A stretch of DNA of 17,951 nucleotides. Origin: Deltaproteobacteria bacterium. Its GTDB lineage: Bacteria; Myxococcota; Polyangia; Haliangiales; Haliangiaceae. The stretch covers positions 1 to 17,951 of the forward strand of contig JAGSPR010000087.1 in assembly GCA_018262455.1 (NCBI GenBank), read 5' to 3'. Made by a program: the position numbers and the translations under genes. The notes beneath the pieces were generated by a model. It did no database searches. It was not told the DNA's origin and saw only the letters and a program-made list of their open reading frames with translations. The first letter of the stretch is position 1, and each line of letters begins with the position of its first letter. Shown here one piece after another: positions 1 to 7,878 of the stretch.

Positions 1-1
1 G

Positions 2-30
2 TTGCAGGGCTCGCGGGCGATGTGTAGATT
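2..30 (+). promoter_or_regulatory. Putative sigma70 promoter of the tRNA-Phe gene
   Basis: A -35-like TTGCAG (2-7) is followed after 17 nt by a -10-like TAGATT (25-30), which ends 14 nt before the mature tRNA 5' end. The spacing is the ideal one for a housekeeping promoter, and a stable-RNA gene needs a promoter here. The -35 keeps only the TTG core. Seen: hexamers and spacing. Inferred: function. Confidence 0.5.
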
Positions 31-44
31 CCACGTCCCGACCA

Positions 45-117
45 GCCCAGATAGCTCAGTTGGTAGAGCAGGGGACTGAAAATCCCCGTGTCGGCGGTTC
101 AACTCCGTCTCTGGGCA
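45..117 (+). tRNA. tRNA-Phe (anticodon GAA)
   Basis: The sequence folds as a 73-nt cloverleaf. The 7-bp acceptor stem pairs GCCCAGA (45-51) with TCTGGGC (110-116). The anticodon stem GGGGA/TCCCC (71-75/83-87) holds loop CTGAAAA with anticodon GAA at 78-80. The T arm contains the GTTCAA-type loop, and the discriminator base is A117. CCA is not encoded; CGA follows. The gene is intact, and its 3' part is duplicated exactly about 10.2 kb downstream, which marks it as a probable integration target. Confidence 0.97.
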
Positions 118-120
118 CGA
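82..120 (+). repeat. Direct repeat copy 1: tRNA-Phe 3' end (att-like)
   Basis: These 39 bases, from the last base of the anticodon loop through the tRNA end plus CGA, are identical to 10315-10353 in the same orientation. Weaker similarity continues upstream in the second copy (CTGA and a GCAGG-like stretch). tRNA 3' ends are classic attB sites for tyrosine integrases, with the intact tRNA at one end of the island and a 3' fragment at the other. That geometry is seen here. Confidence 0.85.
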
Positions 121-269
121 ACTTCTTGACGGCACAGCGCGAGTTCCGCAGCCGAGTGGACGGGCTGAAGTACGAGGTCGATGATCGCCACGAGGGCTGC
201 CGTGAGCTCGTAGCGGCTTTCACTCGACCATGCGGACGCGACCGATCGCGATGACCTCTCCACCGCAGG

Positions 270-656
270 TTACGGAGCGATGGTTGTGCTCGGTCGTGGC
301 ATCGAGAACGTCGACGTTGGCACCGCCGCTGTGCGCGAGAGGACGACGCTCATACAGTCCGCGGGCAGTCGGAGCTCTGGTTGGCCGGATTGTGGGTTCG
401 GGGGGAACAGGGAGGCGCAGCTGGCGGCCTGAAGCTGGTCGATGCAGCGGTCGTAGCTGGCGCTGACTGCCTTGGCCGACCCGCACGGCAGCTGGGACTG
501 AACGGCCTGCACGCATTCAGCACGGGTTCCACCGAGGCACTGGACCCCACGGTCGCACAACACGTCGACGAGATCGTCGCACTTCTCGACGGGGCTCCTC
601 TCCATCCCGCAACCCAATAGCAACACCACCGCAAGGCGCCTGAGGTTGGTTGTCAT
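270..656 (-). CDS. Small Cys-rich lipoprotein, function unknown
   Basis: The 128-aa product begins with a basic n-region and hydrophobic stretch ending in lipobox LLLGC (Cys at about residue 16), so it is probably exported and lipidated by Lgt/Lsp. The mature part carries several regularly spaced Cys (CDDLVDVLCDRGVQC, then ECVQ, LPCG, RCID, ASCAS, ADC), suggesting a compact disulfide-bonded periplasmic domain. This style is common among uncharacterised myxobacterial lipoproteins. The ATG at 656 is preferred because the lipobox follows directly and a TACGGT hexamer sits 6 nt upstream. It lies 48 nt downstream of the 51-aa gene on the same strand. The last 25 or so residues look less protein-like, so a late frameshift cannot be excluded. 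Confidence 0.75.
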   Translation of the reverse strand: MTTNLRRLAVVLLLGCGMERSPVEKCDDLVDVLCDRGVQCLGGTRAECVQAVQSQLPCGSAKAVSASYDRCIDQLQAASCASLFPPNPQSGQPELRLPADCMSVVLSRTAAVPTSTFSMPRPSTTIAP

Positions 657-662
657 GGCTCC

Positions 663-668
663 ACCGTA
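663..668 (-). promoter_or_regulatory. -10-like TACGGT, leaderless-type start for the lipoprotein at 656
   Basis: On the reverse strand TACGGT ends 6 nt before the ATG, and no Shine-Dalgarno sequence is present. The arrangement matches leaderless transcription starting at or next to the start codon. No clear -35 is visible. Confidence 0.4.
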
Positions 669-704
669 CGGAGCGACCGCAGCAGGCTGCGCGGCGGTCG
701 GCCT

Positions 705-860
705 CTACCCCGGATACTTCCGCGCGAAGTCGACGTCGCTCATCCCGAATAGCACGAGCGCATCGATGTCCGCGCGAACGTCGAGGATCGTCGCGCATGC
801 GTAGCAGTGCTTCTCGCTCAGGCCCAGCGTCGGCCCCTCCGCTTCGACTCGATAGGTCAT
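705..860 (-). CDS. 51-aa hypothetical protein with CxxC motif
   Basis: A short reading frame starts at ATG 860, preceded by GGAAGG 6 nt upstream, a strong Shine-Dalgarno sequence that decides this start over upstream in-frame codons. The product begins MTYRVEAEGPTLGLSEKHC and contains CYAC, possibly a metal-binding or redox CxxC pair; the C-terminal half is acidic-hydrophobic and ends in RKYPG. There is no signal peptide or membrane segment, so it is probably cytosolic. It diverges from the FHA gene, with 131 nt between the start codons. Family not recognised. The RBS and plausible composition support a real gene. Confidence 0.6.
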   Translation of the reverse strand: MTYRVEAEGPTLGLSEKHCYACATILDVRADIDALVLFGMSDVDFARKYPG

Positions 861-991
861 CTGCCGCCTTCCAGCTCCCACGCCACGCCACGACCGCATC
901 GGCCTGTGCGGCGGTCTGTCCCGCGGTCGCCGATCACGCTCGCGCGATGTCGGACCGGCCCCCTACCGTGGTCCACGATGGGAGGTCTGCC

Positions 992-2017
992 ATGAAGACG
1001 GTCGGCACTGACTTGTGGGCGGGGCAGCTGCGGATGATGGCGGCGAACCGAGGGACGTGCGTCGTGAGCAGGCCGCCGGCGGGCGCGCTCGACCTGCGGC
1101 ACCACTTCGTCCAGGCGTACCCGCGGTTCGCCGAGGCGTGCCGTGCGGTCGACGAGCCGGGGCTGGCGCTTGTCGCGATCGACGAGCTGACGGGGGCGCC
1201 GGCGGGGATGGTCTGCATACGCGCGCGGGTCGATCGCCACGTCGCGGCGATCGTTGGCCGTCACGGGCGTTGCGATCTCTACCTCGAGGGTCGCAGCGCA
1301 CTCGCCCTGCGCCAGCTCGCGGTCGTCGTCGCGCCGCTGCAGAGCTGGCGCAAGGGCTCGGCGGAGATCAGCTACCGCGTGCTCGACCTGCGTACCGAGG
1401 CGGGCATGGTCGACGAGACCGGGCGGGGACTCCGCGGGTTGCGCGCGGAGGGCCCGTCGCTGATCCGGTGCGGCGGCTACGTCGTGATCGCGCTGCCGCT
1501 CGGCGATCCGACCGACTGGCCCGAGCACGGCGAGGATGCGTGGGCGATGTTGCCCGAGCGCGTGTACTTCGACGAGCTCGCGCGTCAGCCCGAGGGCTCG
1601 GCGCTGAACCCCCGAGGCCCCGCGTCGCCGCCCGGCACCACCGTCATCACCCGGATGCCCGGCCCGCGCGACACCGCGGCGGTCCTGGTCGAGAACGGCG
1701 AGTCGGCGGGGCGACTCGTCGTGACCGGGCCGGAGGGGCACGGCGTGCTCACGGTCGGCGAGCGCGCACTGCGGGAGGGCGTGCTGCTCGGCCGTTACGC
1801 GCGGTGCGACGGCGCGGTGCTGGGCCTGGCCGAGTCGGCGTCCCGCGTGCACGCGCTGCTCCTGCTGGCCGACGAGCGGCTGCTCGTGATCGACACCGCG
1901 AGCACGTTCGGGACCCGGGTGGTCGGTGGCCAGGACGCCCGCGTGCTCGAGCTGATCGGTGCCACCGCGCTCGAGCTCGGCCCCGACACGCAGGTGGCGT
2001 GGTGCTGGCTGTCGTGA
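992..2017 (+). CDS. Protein with two FHA-like domains
   Basis: The 341-aa protein starts at ATG 992, with GGGAGG 6 nt upstream (980-985); longer in-frame extensions lack an RBS. Residues about 86-125 read IVGRHGRCDLYL...LRQLAV, an FHA-like strand set with the GRH...L element. Residues about 264-310 give a second, clearer FHA core: LLGRYARCDGAVL, SRVHALLL, VIDTASTFGTRV (Gly-Arg, Ser-Arg-x-His and Gly-Thr of the family). FHA domains bind phosphothreonine peptides and in myxobacteria act with Ser/Thr kinases or secretion systems; no kinase is adjacent here. It has no signal peptide, so a cytosolic role is expected. The last 40 bases of coding sequence recur exactly at 6227-6266. Tandem FHA architecture is inferred; the C-terminal domain is secure. 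Confidence 0.88.
   Translation: MKTVGTDLWAGQLRMMAANRGTCVVSRPPAGALDLRHHFVQAYPRFAEACRAVDEPGLALVAIDELTGAPAGMVCIRARVDRHVAAIVGRHGRCDLYLEGRSALALRQLAVVVAPLQSWRKGSAEISYRVLDLRTEAGMVDETGRGLRGLRAEGPSLIRCGGYVVIALPLGDPTDWPEHGEDAWAMLPERVYFDELARQPEGSALNPRGPASPPGTTVITRMPGPRDTAAVLVENGESAGRLVVTGPEGHGVLTVGERALREGVLLGRYARCDGAVLGLAESASRVHALLLLADERLLVIDTASTFGTRVVGGQDARVLELIGATALELGPDTQVAWCWLS
1976..2015 (+). repeat. Direct repeat copy 1: 3' end of the FHA gene
   Basis: Forty bases encoding LGPDTQVAWCWLS and reaching the first base of the stop codon are identical to 6227-6266. The copies lie 4251 bp apart in the same orientation. The flanks on both sides are unrelated. The repeat ends at the stop codon: TGA here, TAG in the other copy. 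Confidence 0.9.
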
Positions 2018-2373
2018 AGGCAAGGGCCCCGGCGACAACGTGCGAAGTGGTTTGGCGAGCCCCGCTGGCTACAGATGCGTCGACGACTTGACCAAGTGTC
2101 TCGCAATCGAAATGCAACCCTCGAACCTCTGCGCGGTCGTCACGATCACATAGCGTCATCAAGAGGTGGGCCGCACAGGATCGCCTGGTGGCCTTCGGGT
2201 TCCCGTAGTTGTGCTCGCGCCTCCAACTGGCAACATGGGCGGCCATGTGAAGACGCGCAATTGGTGCAGAACCGCGCCCGGTTCGCGCGTCGCTCCATCG
2301 ACGTCGCTCGGCAATCGTGAGCATGCGGTTGTTCAGCGAACGCCTGAGGCTCTGCAGTATTGAAAGGGCGGGA
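2018..2373. other. Intergenic region, FHA gene to Ig-repeat gene
   Basis: No convincing gene is seen in these 356 bases; reading frames here lack RBS and family resemblance. G+C is lower than in the FHA gene. Weak promoter-like pieces exist (TTGACC at 2088-2093 with AATGCA 17 nt later), but nothing close to consensus. The region ends with AAAGGG and GGGA serving as RBS for ATG 2374. It probably holds the promoter of the Ig/HEAT pair. Confidence 0.5.
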
Positions 2374-5300
2374 ATGATGCAACGGCGATCCAGCAAGGTT
2401 CGGACTTCGACGATTCGCTTGGCCCAGGTCGCGGCCGCCGCGATGCTGTTGTTCGCTGGCACGGCCAGCGCGGCGACGACCGTTGTGTTCGATCCGGGCG
2501 GGTACTCCGGGGCATACGCCGCGCCGACGAGCGGATACGTGACCGGCGAGTCATCAGTGACGCTCGCTGCGGGAACGTACTCGGCGAGCATTCTGGGCGT
2601 CGGCAGCATCTCCTTCTCGGTGGATGCGCCGGGAAACGTGACGAGCCTGTCTCCCGAGTCGGCGACCGGTATCGGCAATCGGTTGGTGTTCAAGAACGCA
2701 ACTGCCGTCATCGACCCCGGCGCGTACACGGGCACCTACACGTTCTTGTACGGACCGGCTGCACCTGTCGCTTCCGGCCCGCGGGATTTCGTGCTCGTTC
2801 CCGGCATGCCCCTCGTGTGGAGCGTCAGCCTGCCCGGCATTGGATACATCCGATTCAACCTCGACGCGCAGGGCAACGTCGTCAGCACCACGCCGGACTC
2901 CGCGACCGGCGTGAACGGGACCTTGCTGTTCCGCAACACCGCGGTCGAGATCGATCCGGCGGGCTACACGGGCGCCTACACGTTCTTGTACGGACCGGCT
3001 GCACCAGTCGCTTCCGGCCCGCGAAGCTTCGTGCTCGTTCCCGGCGCCGCTCTCGGGTGGGCCGTCAGGCTGCCCGCCCTTGCCGCCATTGGCTATGTTC
3101 GGTTCAGCCTCGATGGCGCTGGGAACGTTGTCAGCCAATCGACCGACTCGGCCACGGCCATCGGCAACAAGCTTCTGTTCAAGAACGCGACCATCGTAGC
3201 TGACCCCGATGGCTACACCGGCACGTACACGGTCGGGCCCGTGGGATCCCTTTCCGGGATCTCGACGGTCGTTCTCGTTCCTGGCGCCGCCTTGTCGGAG
3301 GCTCTCGTGATCCCAGGCCAGCCGTACGCGACGTTCATCGTTTACGATCCCTGTCAGTTGAGCGCGAGCTCCTTCGTGATCGCAGGACACACGTTCACCC
3401 TCACGTGCCAGACAGAGCCGCCTCCACCGCCGCCGGACACCACACCACCCCTGGCTGCGATCGCCGTGCTCCCTCCGTATTCGGCCACGACTACCGTGGC
3501 TGTCAGCGGGACCGTCACTGACAGCACCGCCGTCGCCAGCGCGATGTTCTTCGTCAACGGGGTCCCGGCCAGCGGCCCGCTCGCGATCGGCACGGGCGGC
3601 GCGGTCGGTGCGACGGTGACGCTCGCCGAGGGGATGAACACGATCGTGCTGCGCGCAACCGACGGCGCCGGCAACGTAGGTGCTGCCTCGTCCCTGATCG
3701 TTCGCGACACGGTCTCGCCGGCGGTCACGATCGTGAGTCCCAGCGCGGAACAGGCGGTGAGCTCTGGTGCTCTCGGGGTCACGCTCCTCGTGACCGACCA
3801 GACCGCGACCACGATCACGATCGGGGATCAGAGCTTCGCGGTGCCGAGCGGGACCGGGATGGTATCGGCCGTGGTCACGCTACCGGCGCCGGGCGCCAAC
3901 ACGGTCGAGCTCACCGCGACTGATGCGGCAGGCAACGTCGCCACCGCGTCGACCATCGTACTCCTCGACCCGACCGCGCCGATCATGTCGATCGACGTCG
4001 ACGATGGCGTTCGTCTTGGCGAGCAGCCGGGTGATCAACTCCTTGCGACGGTCCACCTCGACGCGCTGTCTGCCACGACCGTCGTCACATCGACGGGGGA
4101 GACGTACAGCCTGCCACGCGGCGGCGGGGTGGTGCAGATTGCGATGCCACTCCAGCCGGGAACGAACGTGTTCACCTTCACGGCAACGAACGAGACCGGC
4201 GCGTCCGCCATGCTCTCGCGCACGGTGGTGTACGACACGCTGCCGCCCACTGGATCCTTCATGGGGCCCGAGCCCGGCGTCGCGGTTCGGGGGACCTTCG
4301 ACGCGACCGTGGACTTCACCGATGACGTCACCGGCGTCTCGTCGGTGAGCTTCCGTATGGATGCGGGCCTCGTGGTGGAAGCCGAGCCGACGGGGGGCGC
4401 GGGATGGAAGGCCGCACTCGACACCTCCGCGCTCTTGGATGGGGCGCACACGCTGGAGGCGGTGGTCGTCGATGGCGTTGGTAACTCCGCCACGCTCACC
4501 CAGGCGTTCACTGTCGACAACACCGCGCCGGTCGTGGTGATCGCGTCGCCGGCTGCTGATGCCTACCTGCGCTCGATGATCACCATCACCGCCAGCGCCG
4601 ACGATGCGACGAGCGGCGTGGCTTCGCTGTCGATCACGGTCAATGGTCATTCGCTTGCGACGTGTCTCGCCTCTCCGTGCTCTGTCACCTTCGACACGAC
4701 GACGCTGCCCGACGGTCCGTTCACGATCGCCGCCGATGCTCGCGACGTCGCGGGTAACGTGGCCCCCTCGATCCAGATCGCGCCCATCGCCGACAACTCT
4801 GTTCCGGCCAACTTCCTGACCGGACCGCTCGACGGCGCGGCGGCGGCCGGCTCGTTCGACCTCGCGGTTCATGTCACCGACAGCAACTTCGCGTCCGTCG
4901 AATGCTTCGTGGGCGGGGTCTCGCTCGGCATCTCGAGCAGTCCAATGTTCTCGACGACGGTCTCGCTCGCCTCGATCATCGACGGCGCGCTCAGCGTGTC
5001 GTGCATTGCGCGTGACCTCGCCGGTGGCTCGGCCACGGAATCGGCCACCGTCACCGTCAGGAACTGGACCGAGCAGATCTATCCGCACCACCTCAACCTC
5101 AACGACGGAAAGGGGCGCGTCACGATGAGCGTCCGAGGCCCGAACGTCGCGCTCCTCCTCCCGGTCGGCAGTCGTGCGCTCGCGCTGTCGATCCCGGGCG
5201 CTGCGCCGATTCCCGTCCTGGTGGGCCATGGCCATGGCCACGAGGACGACCACGACTGCGACGACCGTCGCCAGGGGCACCTCGATCTGAAGTTCGAGCG

Positions 5301-5460
5301 GCGCGCGGTCGTCGCAGCGGTTCGCGCCGCGCTGGCCACCGGTACGATCGTCAAGGGCAAGCCCTTCGCGGTGACGCTCCTCTCGGGCGACCACGTGATC
5401 GGAGGCGACACCATGATGGTGCAGCGTGGTCACAAAGATAAGCAAGGTCACGACCACTAG
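2374..5460 (+). CDS. Large secreted protein: novel N-terminal repeats, Ig-like domains, His-rich tail
   Basis: The product is 1028 aa. ATG 2374 is chosen because AAAGGG lies 5 nt upstream and a good Sec signal peptide follows: basic RRSSKVR, hydrophobic AAAAMLLFAG, cleavage after TASA at about residue 33. Residues 40-345 hold four tandem units of about 74-83 aa (consensus DPxGYTGxYT...VLVPG...IGYxRFxLDxxGNVVS...GNxLxFKNAT). A PPPPPPDTTPP linker (about 349-359) follows. About six bacterial Ig-like domains then run to about residue 895, with recurring ATDGAGNV- and DxxxPxxxIxSP-type signatures. The C-terminal region (about 900-1028) contains HLNLNDGKG and a His/Asp cluster near residues 950-966 (GHGHGHEDDHDCDD), ending KDKQGHDH, a likely metal-binding tail. 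Role inferred: exported structural or adhesive protein. The HEAT gene starts 24 nt downstream, probably cotranscribed. Confidence 0.88.
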   Translation: MMQRRSSKVRTSTIRLAQVAAAAMLLFAGTASAATTVVFDPGGYSGAYAAPTSGYVTGESSVTLAAGTYSASILGVGSISFSVDAPGNVTSLSPESATGIGNRLVFKNATAVIDPGAYTGTYTFLYGPAAPVASGPRDFVLVPGMPLVWSVSLPGIGYIRFNLDAQGNVVSTTPDSATGVNGTLLFRNTAVEIDPAGYTGAYTFLYGPAAPVASGPRSFVLVPGAALGWAVRLPALAAIGYVRFSLDGAGNVVSQSTDSATAIGNKLLFKNATIVADPDGYTGTYTVGPVGSLSGISTVVLVPGAALSEALVIPGQPYATFIVYDPCQLSASSFVIAGHTFTLTCQTEPPPPPPDTTPPLAAIAVLPPYSATTTVAVSGTVTDSTAVASAMFFVNGVPASGPLAIGTGGAVGATVTLAEGMNTIVLRATDGAGNVGAASSLIVRDTVSPAVTIVSPSAEQAVSSGALGVTLLVTDQTATTITIGDQSFAVPSGTGMVSAVVTLPAPGANTVELTATDAAGNVATASTIVLLDPTAPIMSIDVDDGVRLGEQPGDQLLATVHLDALSATTVVTSTGETYSLPRGGGVVQIAMPLQPGTNVFTFTATNETGASAMLSRTVVYDTLPPTGSFMGPEPGVAVRGTFDATVDFTDDVTGVSSVSFRMDAGLVVEAEPTGGAGWKAALDTSALLDGAHTLEAVVVDGVGNSATLTQAFTVDNTAPVVVIASPAADAYLRSMITITASADDATSGVASLSITVNGHSLATCLASPCSVTFDTTTLPDGPFTIAADARDVAGNVAPSIQIAPIADNSVPANFLTGPLDGAAAAGSFDLAVHVTDSNFASVECFVGGVSLGISSSPMFSTTVSLASIIDGALSVSCIARDLAGGSATESATVTVRNWTEQIYPHHLNLNDGKGRVTMSVRGPNVALLLPVGSRALALSIPGAAPIPVLVGHGHGHEDDHDCDDRRQGHLDLKFERRAVVAAVRAALATGTIVKGKPFAVTLLSGDHVIGGDTMMVQRGHKDKQGHDH
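2491..3410 (+). repeat. Four tandem ~80-codon coding repeats
   Basis: Units begin at the Asp codons near 2491, 2713, 2953 and 3202. Units 2 and 3 are nearly identical at DNA level over about 55 nt (2728-2783 versus 2968-3023, offset 240 bp, including TACACGTTCTTGTACGGACC), which implies a recent duplication or gene conversion. Unit 1 and unit 4 are more diverged; unit 4 lacks the LYGPAAP insert. I do not recognise the repeat family. Confidence 0.8.
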
Positions 5461-5484
5461 TCCGGCGCGGACGAGGGGCCACCC

Positions 5485-6204
5485 GTGACGCGGCGCACGA
5501 CGCTCATCGGCACGATCGTACTGGTCGTCGGCGCCGTTGCGCTCTGGGCGCGGCACTCGTCGAGTCCCATGGTCAACGAGCCGCTGGTGCGCTCGGCCCA
5601 ACTGGCGACTCCGACGACCGTCGAGGCTTGGCGGGCGGCGTATCCGTCCGGCGATCGCCCTGTCGGTCGCGAGGCGATCGAGCGAGCTCGGAGCGTCGGC
5701 GACGCGGCCGCCGTTCGCTGGCTGGCCGAGCTTGCCGCTGGTGATTCGCAGGTCGGCGCTGTCGCGGGGGCGGCACTGGGCGGCATCGCGTCGCCCGGAG
5801 CGGCGGCGACGCTGGCCGAGCTCGCCGCCGCGGACGGGCCCGTGATCGTGCGAGCCAACGCAGCACGCGCGCTCGGACGCTCGGGAGGCGCGGAGCAGGT
5901 CGGAACCTTGGCGACGATCGCCGCGGGGGACGGCGAGCCGCTCCGTGTGCGCCAGGAGGCGTCGCTCGCGCTGGGCCAGATCGGCGACGGCACGGCGACG
6001 CCGGCGCTCGCTGCAGCGCTCGTGCGCGCGGAGACCGACCTCTCGGCGGAGGGAGAGCAGCTCCGCATCTCACTCGTCCAGGCGCTCGGAGCCCTCGGCA
6101 CGCCCGCTGCGCGGAGCGCGCTCGTGAGGCATGTGGAGCAGACGCTATCGCCGACCGAGCGCGCGTTCACGCAGCGTGCTCTCTCGCCTCGCGTCCAGCG
6201 CTAG
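5485..6204 (+). CDS. Membrane-anchored HEAT-repeat protein
   Basis: The 239-aa product starts at GTG 5485, with GAGGGG 6 nt upstream. Residues about 6-22 (LIGTIVLVVGAVALWA) form one N-terminal transmembrane anchor or uncleaved signal, leaving the rest periplasmic. Residues about 60-235 are alpha-helical HEAT/PBS-lyase-type repeats: VRWLAELAAGDSQVGAVAGAALGGI, VIVRANAARALGRSG, LRVRQEASLALGQIGDG, LRISLVQALGALG. Such scaffolds mediate protein-protein contacts and have no catalytic residues. It begins only 24 nt after the Ig-repeat gene, so the two are probably one operon, and the HEAT protein may assist export, folding or anchoring of its neighbour (inference). Confidence 0.85.
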   Translation: MTRRTTLIGTIVLVVGAVALWARHSSSPMVNEPLVRSAQLATPTTVEAWRAAYPSGDRPVGREAIERARSVGDAAAVRWLAELAAGDSQVGAVAGAALGGIASPGAAATLAELAAADGPVIVRANAARALGRSGGAEQVGTLATIAAGDGEPLRVRQEASLALGQIGDGTATPALAAALVRAETDLSAEGEQLRISLVQALGALGTPAARSALVRHVEQTLSPTERAFTQRALSPRVQR

Positions 6205-6226
6205 CCACAGCGTCGTTCCCGGGCCC

Positions 6227-6266
6227 CTCGGCCCCGACACGCAGGTGGCGTGGTGCTGGCTGTCGT
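6227..6266 (+). repeat. Direct repeat copy 2: displaced FHA-gene 3' end
   Basis: Identical to 1976-2015 over 40 bases. It still encodes LGPDTQVAWCWLS followed by TAG, but with no FHA gene in front: the preceding 22 nt separate it from the HEAT stop codon. It is either the stump of a lost paralogue or the second half of an insertion-generated duplication. Confidence 0.9.
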
Positions 6267-6281
6267 AGCCCGCCCGTGGGG

Positions 6282-6716
6282 TCACGGCTCGCGCAGCGCA
6301 GCCAGCCTCGGATCGGCCGCGAGATCTTCGGCCGTGGCGAGCAGCAGCAGGCGCGACGTCGCGCGGGTGAGCGCGATGTGCATCCGGCGGTCGTACTCGC
6401 TGGCATGACCGGCGGCGATCTCGACGAGGATCACGAACGGGCGCTCGAGTCCTTTGAACCGGAGGAAGGAGTCCGCGACGAGGTGGCTCCGGGCGTCGGC
6501 GCTGTCCGCGCGGACGAGGCGCTGGCTGCCGAGCGCGTCACGCCGGAGCAGCGCGCTGACACTCTGACCGGCGAGCGTGATGAGGGCGATGTCTTGCGCA
6601 CGCGCACCGCGCTGCTCGACGGCTGGCAGCGCGTCGCACGCTGCGGTCAGCGACGCGGTGGCCCAGAACTTCGGATCGTCCGCTCGCGACTCGCGAAGCC
6701 GCCGCTCAGCGCACAG
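6282..6716 (-). pseudogene. 3' remnant of a UvrD-like SF1 helicase gene
   Basis: An open frame of about 145 codons on the reverse strand ends at TGA (6284-6282) and is bounded upstream by an in-frame stop at 6719-6717, with no usable early start codon. It encodes a UvrD C-terminal (UvrD_C_2-like) domain: DIALITLAG, DSFLRFKGLERPFVILVEI (motif V region) and MHIALTRATSRLLLLA (motif VI, ALTRA). All upstream helicase motifs, including Walker A and B, are missing. It follows the HNH gene on the same strand after about 80 nt, so an ancestral HIT-HNH-helicase operon that lost most of its third gene is a reasonable reading. The remnant cannot be an active helicase. Confidence 0.75.
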
Positions 6717-6801
6717 TCACGAGTTCCCTCGCGGGGATGTGCACGGCTGGCTACGGTGCAGCAGCGGGGCGGTAGTGCGTTTGGCGGGCCGTTGTTGGTG
6801 C

Positions 6802-7878
6802 TCAGGCTGTGAGCAACGCGCGAAGCTGCACCGGGTCGGCCGGCACCAGCCCATCGGCGCGCGACCACAGTCGGGCACCGGCGGTGAGCGGCAGGTACAG
6901 CGCTCGCGCCACGCCGAGCGTGCGAGCGGGACTGGTCTCCCAGCTCGCGTGATCCGCGATCTCCCGGAGCCTGTCCTGCGCTTCCAGTCGCTCGCGCCAG
7001 CGGCGGACATGCGCCGACGCCGCGAGGTGATCGGTCTTCTGCCCGTTGCAGGCCTCGTCGGCGACCACCAGGTTCTCGATCGCATCGAGCGACACGCGTG
7101 CCCACGGCAGGAAGTGATCGACCTCGGGGCTGCGCAACCGGCCATCGCAGTAGAAGCAGCGCCCTTGCTGGAGCTCGGCCAGGCCCGTCAGCACGGGGCG
7201 CAGCGCGGTGCGATCGACCCCGAACAGGTGGGTTTCCAGCCGGGTTTCCGGAAGCCGGTTGATCGCGGCGACCTGCATCGCCCACGCGCGATAGAGCAGG
7301 GGACGCAGGAGGCCGTCGAGGCGGATCAGGTGCGCGGCGACGCCCGGCCGGAACCGGATCACGTTCGGGAACCGCGTCGCGTCGTTGAACTCGCCGCGCG
7401 TGACATCTCGGTCCCACGCGATCTCGTAGATGAAGCGGTCGGGACCGTTCGGAAACTCCTGGAGCCGAGGCAGCGGCATCTCCACCAGCTTCCATTCGAC
7501 GTCTCGGATCAGGCGCTGATACTCCTTCGGTGCTTGGCGTCGCACGCGCTCGATCGGCGCGCCGCCGCCGCCGCCGAGGTGCGCGCGCGCCTGCGCCACG
7601 AGCCGCACGATCTCGGCCTGGCCGCGGGTGTTCTGACGAAGCACCCCGCCGTCGATGGCCTCGAATGGAGCGACCTGAGGCCAGTAGAGCCGGACGACGA
7701 CCTCGGCGAGCTGCGGCGTGGTGATCGACTCGGGCGGCAACCCGGCGGCGGTGTAGCCCTCGAGCGACAGATCGATCAGCCCGATCAGGACGGCGTACTT
7801 GTAGGTCGCGGTGAACGAGCCCTGCTGGAGCAGCGCGAGCACCTTCTCCGCGAACGCGACGGTGTCGTCGGGATCCAT
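6802..7878 (-). CDS. HNH endonuclease domain protein
   Basis: The 358-aa product starts at ATG 7878, which overlaps the TGA of the HIT gene by one base (TGATG), indicating translational coupling. The N-terminal part (MDPDDTVAFAEKVLALLQQG, TATYKYAVLIGLIDL) is helical and typical of a family of HNH proteins of unknown role. The HNH core is C-terminal: CFYC (Cys241, Cys244), VDHFLPW (Asp254, His255), ENLVVADEACNGQKTDH (Asn269, Cys277, Asn278, His284). All expected metal and catalytic residues are present, so it is probably an active DNA or RNA nuclease. Partner genes are the HIT protein upstream and the helicase remnant downstream. Substrate unknown; a defence role is inference. Confidence 0.88.
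   Translation of the reverse strand: MDPDDTVAFAEKVLALLQQGSFTATYKYAVLIGLIDLSLEGYTAAGLPPESITTPQLAEVVVRLYWPQVAPFEAIDGGVLRQNTRGQAEIVRLVAQARAHLGGGGGAPIERVRRQAPKEYQRLIRDVEWKLVEMPLPRLQEFPNGPDRFIYEIAWDRDVTRGEFNDATRFPNVIRFRPGVAAHLIRLDGLLRPLLYRAWAMQVAAINRLPETRLETHLFGVDRTALRPVLTGLAELQQGRCFYCDGRLRSPEVDHFLPWARVSLDAIENLVVADEACNGQKTDHLAASAHVRRWRERLEAQDRLREIADHASWETSPARTLGVARALYLPLTAGARLWSRADGLVPADPVQLRALLTA

Noticed and set aside
60..254. 64-codon plus-strand frame starting inside tRNA-Phe
   Set aside because: Its first third is translated tRNA (RVGGSTPSLGT); no RBS and no protein-like remainder.
857..2038. 393-codon reverse-strand frame opposite the FHA gene
   Set aside because: Antisense shadow; the plus strand has an RBS and an FHA core.
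2088..2116. Sigma70 promoter TTGACC-17-AATGCA ahead of the Ig-repeat gene
   Set aside because: The -10 matches consensus poorly and the site is about 260 nt from the start codon; not distinguishable from chance.
3880..5601. 573-codon reverse-strand frame opposite the Ig-repeat gene
   Set aside because: Composition is Arg/Asp/His-rich with no motif; the sense strand encodes recognisable Ig-like repeats.
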